From positions 1-6,704 of the forward strand of contig JAEZVR010000115.1 of the NCBI GenBank assembly GCA_023420715.1: 6,704 nt of DNA, read 5' to 3'. The stretch comes from Bacillota bacterium. GTDB lineage: Bacteria > Bacillota > Clostridia > Saccharofermentanales > Fastidiosipilaceae. Under the pieces are notes generated by a model. The model saw only the letters and a program-made list of their open reading frames with translations, made no database searches and was not told the origin of the DNA. Shown here one piece after another: positions 1 to 6,316 of this stretch (within the stretch, counting starts at the first letter, position 1; every line of letters starts with the position of its first letter). Made by a program: the position numbers and the translations under genes.

Positions 1-162
1 TCGGTTGCGGATGAACAACCTCATTGGATGATTATTCTTTATGGAACGGATCTGTCTTGTTTGGGAAAATGGGAAGGTTTAAAAGATGGCGCGAAAGATT
101 ATTTGCGTTGGGCTGAATATTTGAGCCACATTTGTCGGCAACCATTAGAAGTGATCGATTGA
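1..162 (+). CDS. C-terminal fragment of an upstream gene, possibly adenylosuccinate synthetase-like (tentative)
   Basis: An open frame runs from the window edge to a TGA at 160-162, giving 53 codons with no start codon visible. The peptide begins SVADEQPHWM and ends with PLEVID. The pattern P-x(5)-LYGTDLSCL, then WEGL, AKDYL, E and PLEVI resembles, from memory, the last 50 residues of PurA (P..LPGW.EDIS.C..YEELP..A..Y...IE....PV..I). The terminal S-x-G-P-D-R stretch that normally ends PurA and contacts the GTP guanine is absent, because the frame stops right after the 'PLEVI' position. It could therefore be a divergent or truncated PurA, or an unrelated protein with a chance resemblance. The reading frame itself is well supported, since the stop codon lies inside a terminator. 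The identity is weak and only the tail can be seen. Confidence 0.5.
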   Translation, partial: SVADEQPHWMIILYGTDLSCLGKWEGLKDGAKDYLRWAEYLSHICRQPLEVID

Positions 163-183
163 CCCCAAGTCAATCGTTTTTTT
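156..183 (+). terminator. Intrinsic terminator overlapping the upstream stop codon
   Basis: A perfect 8-bp stem pairs CGATTGAC (156-163) with GTCAATCG (169-176) around the loop CCCAA, and is followed by seven T (177-183). The TGA stop at 160-162 and the two codons before it form the left arm of the stem. This ends the upstream transcript and separates it from glgP. Confidence 0.9.
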
Positions 184-208
184 ACGTCTTTAGGGTATTT
201 GTGATAAG
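181..208 (+). promoter_or_regulatory. Candidate promoter for glgP (extended -10)
   Basis: TTTACG (181-186, 4 of 6 matches to TTGACA) is followed after 16 bases by GATAAG (203-208, 4 of 6 matches to TATAAT). TGT at 200-202 precedes it, which makes an extended -10. Transcription would start near 214-216, about 40 bases before the glgP ATG. The -35 overlaps the U-tract of the preceding terminator, so the spacing is very compact. Neither hexamer is strong, so the call is moderate, but an independent promoter is expected between a terminator and a well-translated gene. Confidence 0.4.
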
Positions 209-212
209 GTTA

Positions 213-229
213 GCTTCGTGAGACGGAGC
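213..229 (+). promoter_or_regulatory. Hairpin in the glgP leader
   Basis: GCTTCGT (213-219) pairs with ACGGAGC (223-229) around the loop GAG: seven base pairs, one of them a G-U wobble. If the promoter at 181-208 is right, this stem-loop lies at or within a base or two of the mRNA 5' end and stops 13 bases before the ribosome site. That is where 5' stabilising hairpins occur. There is no U-tract, so it is not a terminator. The function is inferred. Confidence 0.4.
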
Positions 230-254
230 AGATTTATAATTTGGAGGTAAAAAT

Positions 255-2633
255 ATGGCAGACCGCCAAGCACTCAAGCAGTCTTTAATTGCTCAGATTA
301 AAGGGGAAACCGGTGTAAAGCCACAAGAAGCAACGATGAGAGAAATTTGGAATGCGGTTTCTCGTTTAATTATCGAACAACTGGCAGATCATTGGTCAGA
401 TTCAAAACGCTTATATCAGAGCAAACGCCAACAGCATTATTTTTCGGCAGAATTTTTGGTTGGGCGTTCGATGCTCAATAATCTCGTCAATCTCGATTTG
501 TATGACGATCTTCAGGAAGTCTTAAAAAGCTTTGGTATTGCCCTATCGGATGTGCTCGATGTGGAATACGATGCAGGCTTAGGTAATGGCGGATTAGGTC
601 GTTTGGCAGCGTGCTTCCTCGATTCTTGTGCCACCTTAAATCTGCCGGTTACCGGATATGGTATTTTATATCGCTATGGTCTTTTCCGCCAGGCTTTTGA
701 AAACGGTTTTCAAAATGAATATCCAGATGCTTGGATGGAAGATGGCTATCCGCTCATGGTGCGTCATGAGGCAGATACGGTTCGTGTGCACTATAGCGAT
801 ATGGATGTTTTAGCTGTGCCGTACGATTTGCCGATAACAGGTTATGGTACGAAAAATGTCAACACATTGCGCCTTTGGTGTGCTTTGCCTGCAAAAGATT
901 TCGATTTTAATTTGTTTAATAGTCAACGGTTTGATGATGCTGTAGAAGAACGCAACCGTGTGGAAGATATTTGGCGGGTTCTGTATCCGAACGATACCTC
1001 CTATGATGGCAAAGTTCTGCGTGTGCGCCAACAATATTTCTTTGTATCTGCATCTTTGCAGGATATTGTTCGCAAATATAAAGCAACATATGGTTCTGAT
1101 TTTTCCAGATTTGCGGAATTAAATTGCTTCCAAATGAATGATACGCATCCAGTTATTGGAATCCCAGAAATGATGCGCATCCTTTTGGATGAGGAGCAGA
1201 TGACCTGGGAAGCAGCCTGGGATATCGTTTCCCACACTTTTGCCTATACCAATCACACCATTTTATCTGAAGCCTTGGAAAAATGGGATATTGGTATTTT
1301 CCAATTCCTTTTCCCGCGGATTATGGAAATTATCAACGAAATCAACAACCGCTTTTGTCGAGAAATGCACGAAAGAGGTTTGCGTCAGGATCAAATCGAC
1401 TACATGGCACCCATTGGCGATGGCAAAGTGCGCATGGCTTGGATTGCCTGTTATGCGTCATACTCCATTAATGGTGTGGCCGCTCTGCATACAGATATTC
1501 TCAAAAAAGAAACACTCAAAGAATGGTATGATATTTGGCCGGAAAAATTCAGCAATAAGACGAATGGCGTTACACCCCGTCGATGGTTATATAACTGCAA
1601 CCGTAAATTAGCAGATCTCATTACAGATCTTTATGGGAGCGATGCCTGGTTGACGGATTTAAGTCTGATTACGAAATTAGAGAAATACCAATCAGACGAT
1701 GCAGTTCTAACTCAGTTAAGAGCCATTAAAGCGGAAAATAAACGCCATTTGGTTGATTATATTGAAGCGACTGAAGGGATTAAATTAAATCCAGATGCCA
1801 TTTTCGATGTGCAGGTCAAACGCTTGCACGAATACAAGCGTCAGCTTTTGAATGCGATCTATATCCTGGATCTTTATTATCGAGCAAAAGATGATATTCG
1901 TGTGCTGGATACGCCGAGGGTCTTCATTTTTGGGGCAAAGGCGGCTCCAGGTTATGTTCGCGCCAAGGCGATTATTAAATTGATTAATGAGATTGCCCGT
2001 TTGGTGAACAACGATCCAGATATTGGCGATAAGATGAAGGTGGTTTTTGTTCACAACTACAATGTATCCAATGCGGAGCGCATTATTCCAGCTGCCGATG
2101 TGTCTGAGCAGATTTCTACAGCCGGCATGGAAGCATCCGGAACGGGCAATATGAAATTTATGATTAACGGGGCTTTAACACTGGGGACCTTGGATGGTGC
2201 GAATGTCGAGATCGCAGAACAAGTTGGCATGGAGAATTGCTATATCTTTGGCTGTCGCGTCGAAGATTTACCAGCGACGCGCTCCTATTACAATCCAACG
2301 TGGCAATACCATAACATTCCGGGATTGCGCCGTGTTTTAGACGCATTTACCGATGGGACATTGGACGACAACGGCACAGGCATTTTCCAGGATTTGCGCA
2401 ATAGTTTGTTGAGCGGATCCAGCTGGCAACCGGCTGATGTTTATTATGTGCTTGGCGATTTTGATGATTATCGTAAAACAAGAGATCAAGTGGCACGAGA
2501 TTATCAAAATCAAAAAGAGTGGTCAAAACGTTGCTGGATCAACATTGTACGATCAGGTATTTTTAGTTCCGACCGTACCATTCAAGACTATGCTCAAGGT
2601 ATTTGGAAAATTAAACCAGAACCCATAAAATAA
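255..2633 (+). CDS. glgP: Glycogen/maltodextrin phosphorylase
   Basis: This 792-residue protein is a full-length GT35 alpha-glucan phosphorylase. Such enzymes use PLP and inorganic phosphate to release glucose-1-phosphate from the non-reducing ends of glycogen or maltodextrin in the cytoplasm. Conserved blocks are easy to see: the GLGNGGLGR glycine loop (108-116), NDTHP (295-299), NGVTPRRWL (from 437), VKRLHEYKR (521-529) and EASGTGNMK (626-634). By analogy with the muscle enzyme, K634 carries PLP (K680), R523 and K528 bind phosphate (R569, K574), and E626 matches E672. The ATG at 255 has GGAGG at 243-247 with a 7-base gap. The length is typical of bacterial enzymes, with no added regulatory N-terminus. 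The gene is bounded by terminators on both sides and has no glg or mal neighbours, so it appears monocistronic. Sequence alone does not separate GlgP from MalP specificity. Confidence 0.97.
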   Translation: MADRQALKQSLIAQIKGETGVKPQEATMREIWNAVSRLIIEQLADHWSDSKRLYQSKRQQHYFSAEFLVGRSMLNNLVNLDLYDDLQEVLKSFGIALSDVLDVEYDAGLGNGGLGRLAACFLDSCATLNLPVTGYGILYRYGLFRQAFENGFQNEYPDAWMEDGYPLMVRHEADTVRVHYSDMDVLAVPYDLPITGYGTKNVNTLRLWCALPAKDFDFNLFNSQRFDDAVEERNRVEDIWRVLYPNDTSYDGKVLRVRQQYFFVSASLQDIVRKYKATYGSDFSRFAELNCFQMNDTHPVIGIPEMMRILLDEEQMTWEAAWDIVSHTFAYTNHTILSEALEKWDIGIFQFLFPRIMEIINEINNRFCREMHERGLRQDQIDYMAPIGDGKVRMAWIACYASYSINGVAALHTDILKKETLKEWYDIWPEKFSNKTNGVTPRRWLYNCNRKLADLITDLYGSDAWLTDLSLITKLEKYQSDDAVLTQLRAIKAENKRHLVDYIEATEGIKLNPDAIFDVQVKRLHEYKRQLLNAIYILDLYYRAKDDIRVLDTPRVFIFGAKAAPGYVRAKAIIKLINEIARLVNNDPDIGDKMKVVFVHNYNVSNAERIIPAADVSEQISTAGMEASGTGNMKFMINGALTLGTLDGANVEIAEQVGMENCYIFGCRVEDLPATRSYYNPTWQYHNIPGLRRVLDAFTDGTLDDNGTGIFQDLRNSLLSGSSWQPADVYYVLGDFDDYRKTRDQVARDYQNQKEWSKRCWINIVRSGIFSSDRTIQDYAQGIWKIKPEPIK

Positions 2634-2639
2634 TATCTG

Positions 2640-2665
2640 TTCGACCCGATCTTAATCGGGTCGAA
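2640..2665 (+). terminator. Probable terminator or 3'-end hairpin after glgP
   Basis: A perfect 11-bp inverted repeat pairs 2640-2650 with 2655-2665 around the loop CTTA, starting six bases after the glgP stop. The arm TCGACCCGAT is GC-rich. The following bases (TGTATTTAG) are T-rich but not a clean U-tract, so termination may be partial, or the hairpin may mainly protect the mRNA 3' end. There is no convergent gene that would need a bidirectional terminator. Confidence 0.72.
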
Positions 2666-2685
2666 TGTATTTAGCAGTTATTTGA

Positions 2686-2774
2686 TAAACGTTGGCACCG
2701 AGCGCATTGCGAAAAATTTTTTTAAGGGGCTTGACATTTTTTATACGGCAGCTATAATAAGTAAACGTTGACTC
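2686..2774 (+). repeat. Short direct repeat flanking the tRNA promoter
   Basis: TAAACGTTGGCAC (2686-2698) recurs as TAAACGTTGACTC (2762-2774): 9 identical bases in a row and 11 of 13 overall, with starts 76 bases apart. Both copies contain the palindrome AACGTT. The downstream copy covers the predicted tRNA transcription start near 2765, and the upstream copy lies about 35 bases before the -35. A pair of operator sites is possible, and so is chance. Confidence 0.3.
2731..2758 (+). promoter_or_regulatory. Strong sigma-A promoter of the tRNA-Arg gene
   Basis: A perfect TTGACA (2731-2736) and a perfect TATAAT (2753-2758) are separated by 16 bases. The upstream run of A then T at 2712-2725 lies where an UP element would bind the RNA polymerase alpha subunit. 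Transcription should begin near 2765, about 20 bases before the mature tRNA, leaving a short 5' leader for RNase P to remove. Confidence 0.93.
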
Positions 2775-2784
2775 AATTTGACAT

Positions 2785-2861
2785 GCGTCCGTGGCCCAAT
2801 TGGATAAGGCATCTGACTACGGATCAGAGGATTGTGGATTCGAATTCTGCCGGACGCGCCA
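2785..2861 (+). tRNA. tRNA-Arg, anticodon ACG
   Basis: This 77-base gene folds as a complete cloverleaf. The acceptor stem is GCGTCCG/CGGACGC (2785-2791 with 2851-2857), with discriminator G2858 and encoded CCA (2859-2861). The anticodon stem is TCTGA/TCAGA, with loop CTACGGA and anticodon ACG at 2819-2821. After A34-to-inosine editing by TadA it would read CGU, CGC and CGA. A20, an arginine identity base, is present at 2804. The D-stem has three pairs plus a C13-A22 mismatch. The T-stem GTGGA/TCTGC has two G-U wobbles and an A53-U61 pair where G53-C61 is nearly universal; the T-loop TTCGAAT is normal. The strong promoter, terminator and encoded CCA argue for a working gene. CGT and CGC codons are frequent in the neighbouring genes. 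Confidence 0.95.
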
Positions 2862-2890
2862 AGACCATTCTTACGAATGGTCTTTTTTTT
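2861..2890 (+). terminator. Intrinsic terminator of the tRNA gene
   Basis: A perfect 10-bp stem pairs AAGACCATTC (2861-2870) with GAATGGTCTT (2875-2884) around the loop TTAC, and the T-run covers 2883-2890. The first stem base is the terminal A of the tRNA CCA, so the tRNA and terminator share a base. It should largely isolate the downstream operon from tRNA transcription. Confidence 0.93.
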
Positions 2891-2893
2891 CGC

Positions 2894-2921
2894 TTTTTAC
2901 CCATTCCCCCTGTGCTAAAAT
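2894..2921 (+). promoter_or_regulatory. Extended -10 promoter placed to start on the ynbB-like ATG
   Basis: TAAAAT (2916-2921, 5 of 6 matches) is preceded by TG at 2913-2914, one base away, which makes an extended -10. The -35 region is poor (TTTTTA at 2894-2899 with a 16-base spacer), as is common for extended -10 promoters. Start sites usually fall 6-7 bases after the -10, which here is 2927-2928, the A of the ATG. The -10 also contains an in-frame TAA (2916-2918), so the gene cannot begin further upstream. Confidence 0.55.
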
Positions 2922-2927
2922 ACAATC

Positions 2928-4217
2928 ATGATTCAAAATAGGATAGAAGATCATGCCTTTCATTTTTGGGATATACCAGAAGAGATTATCCGCAGAGGTA
3001 AAGCAGCAGAGGAAGCTTTATCAGATGTTTTTCGACGGGCAGAAAAAGTAAAATCCATCAATCAATTGCGGGTTTTGCATGCGATGCAAGCGGCAGGTGT
3101 CAGTGACAGTGGTTTTGGTGGCACAACAGGTTATGGATATGACGACTTGGGTAGGGCACAGCTAGAAAAAGCTTTTGCCTTAGCTTTTGGTGCACAAAAG
3201 GCTTATGTGCGCACGAGCATTACCACGGGAACTCAAGCCATTGCTGCCTGTTTTTATGGTCTGTTAAGACCTGGAGATGAATTGTTGTCTCTAACTGGCC
3301 TGCCCTACGATACGCTATTGACTTGTATCGGGGCCCATCAATCGGATGATGTCGGTTCGCTCCGTGATTTTGGTATCCATTTTCGAGCCATTGAGATGAC
3401 GCCCGAAGGTTTGCCCGATTTAGCGCGTATCCGTACGGCATTATCTGAGCAAACGAAGCTGGTTTTGATTCAGCGTTCTAAAGGTTATGCAGACAGACAA
3501 ACCTTGTCTATCGAACAAATCGCAGTTTTGGTCGATTTGGTTCGTGCCCAAAACCCGGATTGTTATATTCTTGTTGACAATTGTTATGGCGAATTTGTCG
3601 AAACCCAGGAACCGTGTATGGTTGGTGCAGATTTATGTGCTGGTTCTTTAATTAAAAATCCGGGCGGTGGGTTGGCTCCAGGTGGCGGATATATTGTCGG
3701 TCGCGCCGATCTAGTGGAAAAAGCAGCTTCACACATTACAGCACCTGGGCTTGGTAGTCATGTCGGTGCAACTTACGGCATGACACGTCTTTTGATGCAG
3801 GGCTTATTTTTGGCACCGCATGTTGTTTGCGAAGCCATTAAAGGCATGGCTTTTGCGGCTTATTTATTCGAATCTGTTGGTTTGCAGACCCAACCGAGAT
3901 GGATGGATCATCGCAGTGATATCATTCAGCGCATTCGTTTTGCAGATCCAGATGCGATGATTCGGTTTTGTCAGGGGGTGCAAAAAGCAGCACCTGTGGA
4001 CGCTTTTGTGACACCCGTTGCAGCGCCGATGCCTGGATATGCAGATGATGTCATCATGGCAGCTGGTGCCTTTATTCAAGGTGGTTCCTTGGAATTGAGT
4101 GCAGATGGTCCGGTAACCCCGCCTTATTTGGCATTTATGCAAGGCGGATTGGTTTTTGAACAAGTTCAACTCGCGGTGTACTTGACGCTGAAGGCAATGC
4201 AGGTGTCCAATGACTGA
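2928..4217 (+). CDS. ynbB: PLP-dependent methionine gamma-lyase-like / 'aluminium resistance' family protein
   Basis: This 429-residue protein belongs to the fold-type I PLP family annotated as aluminium resistance protein or methionine gamma-lyase family (B. subtilis YnbB, Pfam Met_gamma_lyase). Visible features are the glycine/tyrosine-rich FGGTTGYGYDD (63-73), SITTGTQAI (97-105, cofactor phosphate region), VDNCYGEF (216-223) with D217 placed to contact the PLP ring nitrogen, and GSLIKNPGGGLAPGGG with K243 as the likely Schiff-base lysine. It is probably a cytoplasmic carbon-sulfur lyase or related amino-acid enzyme; the true substrate of this family is not settled. The ATG at 2928 is the first possible start after an in-frame stop at 2916 and fits the family N-terminus, yet no Shine-Dalgarno sequence precedes it. 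Its stop overlaps the next start by 8 bases, making it the first gene of a three-gene unit. Confidence 0.9.
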   Translation: MIQNRIEDHAFHFWDIPEEIIRRGKAAEEALSDVFRRAEKVKSINQLRVLHAMQAAGVSDSGFGGTTGYGYDDLGRAQLEKAFALAFGAQKAYVRTSITTGTQAIAACFYGLLRPGDELLSLTGLPYDTLLTCIGAHQSDDVGSLRDFGIHFRAIEMTPEGLPDLARIRTALSEQTKLVLIQRSKGYADRQTLSIEQIAVLVDLVRAQNPDCYILVDNCYGEFVETQEPCMVGADLCAGSLIKNPGGGLAPGGGYIVGRADLVEKAASHITAPGLGSHVGATYGMTRLLMQGLFLAPHVVCEAIKGMAFAAYLFESVGLQTQPRWMDHRSDIIQRIRFADPDAMIRFCQGVQKAAPVDAFVTPVAAPMPGYADDVIMAAGAFIQGGSLELSADGPVTPPYLAFMQGGLVFEQVQLAVYLTLKAMQVSND

Positions 4218-5538
4218 TCGTCAAGTTCGCGCAGGGACCAACCGTTCTACTTTTCAGGCACAACTGCGTGCAATGCATGCACAGAGAAACCGCCAGAGGC
4301 TATGGATACTCAGCGTGATTTTGCTGGTTGCCCTCTTTATTTTGATCCTTGCGGTTGTCTTTCTTGCCGGTCGTCAAAATAACCGTCCCGAATTGGCCTT
4401 CATTAACCGAGGTAAAGTTGATCAATCGATTCGGGTTTCCGGCGTTGTGGTTCGTCAAGAACAGGTATTAGCTTCACCCGCTGACGGTATTGTCATGCCG
4501 GCAGTACAAGAGGGACACCGAGTGGATAAACAAGGTGTTATTTTAAAGGTTGTTGCGGCGGATCAAGCTGAAAAACTGCAGGCGTTAGATACGGTCGATG
4601 AAAATGTCATCCGGCAGTTCAAGACGCTTTCTTCATCTCGTGAATCGATCGAGTTAAACCAGATATTGCGTCAAGTGAACCGGCAATTAAAGGCACAAAT
4701 TCGCCAGATGAGATCAGATTTGATTGCCCAAAATTGGGGTTCAATTGCCATCGATCAAGAGATTTTGCATTTTATTATGCAAAATCAACGTAATCAACTG
4801 ACAGAAGTGATCAAACGTTATCCGGAGTTGGACGATTTGATGACGCAAAGAATCCAGATTTTAGGGGATATTGATCGGGCTGCCCAGTCTTTGGTAGCGG
4901 ATCAATCTGCTTTGGTCTCGTATCAATCTGATGGTCAGGAGCAGCAAATCACGCCAGCTCATTTGGATCAAGTTCATTCTTCCCTGTTTGATCAATGGAT
5001 GGCGCAAAGCAGTCGATTGTCTCCCCTGGCTCAGAATACCACTGCCGGGGCACCCATTTGTCGAATTGTCAAAGATATCAGACAATATTTCGTTTTGGAG
5101 ATTTTGGGTCAAGGCGGTGTTAACTTTAAGGTGGATGATGTGGTCAAGCTGGAAGTGGACCGTGTTGGCATTACCATTTCGCAATGTATTGTCCAGTCCG
5201 TTCAGACAGAAGAAGACAGAACCCTTGTCGTATTGCGGTCAGATCAGGCTGTGGAATCTTTATTGAATCTTCGTCAAATCAGTGGCAGCATTCATTTGGA
5301 TTCTGTCGCAGGTTTGTCCATTCCAAAATCTGCCTTAAAAAAGGATCAGTTAGATGCAGATACGGGCCGTGTAAAGATTCTAGATGCGAGTTATGTGAGA
5401 GAAGAAACCGTTCATATCCTTAATGAGGATGAAACCCATTATATTGTTGAGCCTTTTGATAAAAATAGTTTGATTTCTGAAGGTCGAATTGTTGTTTTAA
5501 ATCCAGATCAGGTAAAGGTGGGTGAGGTGGTTGGATAG
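4210..5538 (+). CDS. Single-pass HlyD/membrane-fusion-like protein
   Basis: This 442-residue protein has a basic N-terminus (several Arg in residues 4-30), one hydrophobic segment at about 31-54, and a large remainder. That predicts a cytoplasmic N-terminus and an extracytoplasmic C-terminal domain. Residues 60-115 (GKVDQSIRVSGVVVRQEQVLASPADGIV, then EGHRVDKQGVILKV) look like the first half of a biotinyl-lipoyl fold. Residues 120-275 are helical and Gln-rich, like an adaptor hairpin. Residues 278-330 (AGAPICRIV, VDDVVKLEV) look like the second lipoyl half and the start of a beta-barrel, with more beta-rich sequence to the end. HlyD-type adaptors normally join an inner-membrane transporter to outer components, but no transporter lies nearby. 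The ATG overlaps the ynbB-like stop (ATGACTGA), with AGGTG at 4201-4205 as a weak ribosome site. Its place beside yggS and sepF hints at an envelope or division role. The family call is by pattern only. Confidence 0.8.
   Translation: MTDRQVRAGTNRSTFQAQLRAMHAQRNRQRLWILSVILLVALFILILAVVFLAGRQNNRPELAFINRGKVDQSIRVSGVVVRQEQVLASPADGIVMPAVQEGHRVDKQGVILKVVAADQAEKLQALDTVDENVIRQFKTLSSSRESIELNQILRQVNRQLKAQIRQMRSDLIAQNWGSIAIDQEILHFIMQNQRNQLTEVIKRYPELDDLMTQRIQILGDIDRAAQSLVADQSALVSYQSDGQEQQITPAHLDQVHSSLFDQWMAQSSRLSPLAQNTTAGAPICRIVKDIRQYFVLEILGQGGVNFKVDDVVKLEVDRVGITISQCIVQSVQTEEDRTLVVLRSDQAVESLLNLRQISGSIHLDSVAGLSIPKSALKKDQLDADTGRVKILDASYVREETVHILNEDETHYIVEPFDKNSLISEGRIVVLNPDQVKVGEVVG
5510..5530 (+). promoter_or_regulatory. 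Stacked ribosome-binding sites for yggS
   Basis: The end of the HlyD-like gene is purine-rich with repeated GGT/AGG units: AGG at 5510, AAGGTGG at 5515-5521 and GAGGTGG at 5524-5530. These could serve three in-frame starts: GTG 5522 (AGG 9 bases away), TTG 5531 (AAGGTGG 9 bases away) or GTG 5543 (GAGGTGG 12 bases away). The initiation codon therefore stays open. Confidence 0.5.
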
Positions 5539-6283
5539 TCATGTGCAAAGCCAGATCTCAGTCTATGGATCGATCGAAGACCGGCTTAAAAAGATTCAAC
5601 AACAGGTTGCAGAAGCATGCCAACAATCTCGGCGCCGGGTTGAGGACATTACGATTATCGGTGTCTCGAAATATCATCCTGCAGAAGCTGCCGCCGCCGC
5701 TTGTCAGTTCGGTATAGGCGATTTAGGCGAAAACCAGGCTCTGGCGCTCAGGGATAAGGCAAATCGATTGGCTGATTGGGGTTATTCTCCGTCATGGCAT
5801 CTCATCGGAACATTGCAAACCAACAAAGTCAAATACGTTTTGGGACGCGCGGCCTATATTCATTCGGTTGACCGCTTGAGTCTGTTAACTGAGATTCAAA
5901 AACGTGCTCAAAAGCTGGCTATTCGACAAAAGATATTTTTGCAGGTCAACTGGTCGAATGTACCGAATAAACATGGTTTTAGCCAACGGGATTTGGAGGC
6001 TTTGCTTATGTCATGGCCACAATATGGTTTAACCCATGTTGAGGTCTGTGGACTGATGACCATGGCTGAGCCGCATTGGTCGAGAGATCATTTGGAAACT
6101 TTTTTTGGCGATTTTCAAATGTATCATCAAACGGTCGTGAAGCCAGCGTTAAATGATCTGAATCAACCAGGCACATATCTGTCCATGGGTATGAGTCAAG
6201 ATTTTGAGATTGCCATTCGCTTTGGAGCAACACATGTTCGCATTGGTACCGGTATTTTTGGAAAACCTCAGGTGAATCCCTGA
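5522..6283 (+). CDS. yggS: YggS/YlmE family PLP-binding homeostasis protein
   Basis: This 253-residue protein belongs to the YggS/YlmE/PROSC family, single-domain TIM-barrel proteins that bind PLP, keep free PLP in balance and have no known catalytic reaction. Signature segments are IGVSKYHP with the PLP lysine K50, GEN (69-71), WHLIGTLQTNKVKY (92-105), HSVDRL (114-119), CGLMTMAEP (176-184), LSMGMSQDFEIAI (220-232) and the phosphate-binding RIGTGIFG (240-247). The start is uncertain. GTG 5522 gives a 17-base overlap with the previous gene. TTG 5531 or GTG 5543 would shorten the protein by 3 or 7 residues, and GTG 5543 gives 246 residues, closer to the family's usual 220-235. Between K150 and the preceding VNWS the segment SNVPNK lacks the acidic residues often found there. 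Its location before sepF matches the B. subtilis ylmE-sepF order. Confidence 0.95.
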   Translation: MRWLDSHVQSQISVYGSIEDRLKKIQQQVAEACQQSRRRVEDITIIGVSKYHPAEAAAAACQFGIGDLGENQALALRDKANRLADWGYSPSWHLIGTLQTNKVKYVLGRAAYIHSVDRLSLLTEIQKRAQKLAIRQKIFLQVNWSNVPNKHGFSQRDLEALLMSWPQYGLTHVEVCGLMTMAEPHWSRDHLETFFGDFQMYHQTVVKPALNDLNQPGTYLSMGMSQDFEIAIRFGATHVRIGTGIFGKPQVNP

Positions 6284-6316
6284 TTGAGGGCATTTGCGGC
6301 CTTTAACACGGATTAT

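Noticed and set aside
235..240. Perfect TATAAT just upstream of the glgP ribosome site
   Set aside because: As a -10 it would start transcription near 247, inside or after the GGAGG, removing the ribosome site of a gene that clearly uses it. The -35 region is also poor. It is probably the AT-rich spacer before the Shine-Dalgarno sequence.
1240..1611. 123-codon open frame on the plus strand inside glgP
   Set aside because: It is out of frame with a strongly conserved enzyme, has no ribosome site, and its peptide looks like no known protein. It is a by-product of glgP codon use, as are the minus-strand open frames within glgP and the operon genes.
2684..2698. Possible CcpA cre-like site after glgP
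   Set aside because: TGATAAACGTTGGCA has the CG core displaced by one base relative to the cre consensus and lies downstream of glgP, so catabolite control of glgP from here is not supported.
2640..2784. Integration (attachment) site at the tRNA-Arg gene
   Set aside because: tRNA-Arg genes are common integration targets, but there is no integrase and no duplicated tRNA 3' end in the window, and the downstream genes are ordinary chromosomal genes.
6288..6304. Weak hairpin after yggS (AGGGC with GCCTT)
   Set aside because: It has only five pairs including a wobble, a 7-base loop and no U-tract. It is too weak to call a terminator, so read-through into sepF remains possible.
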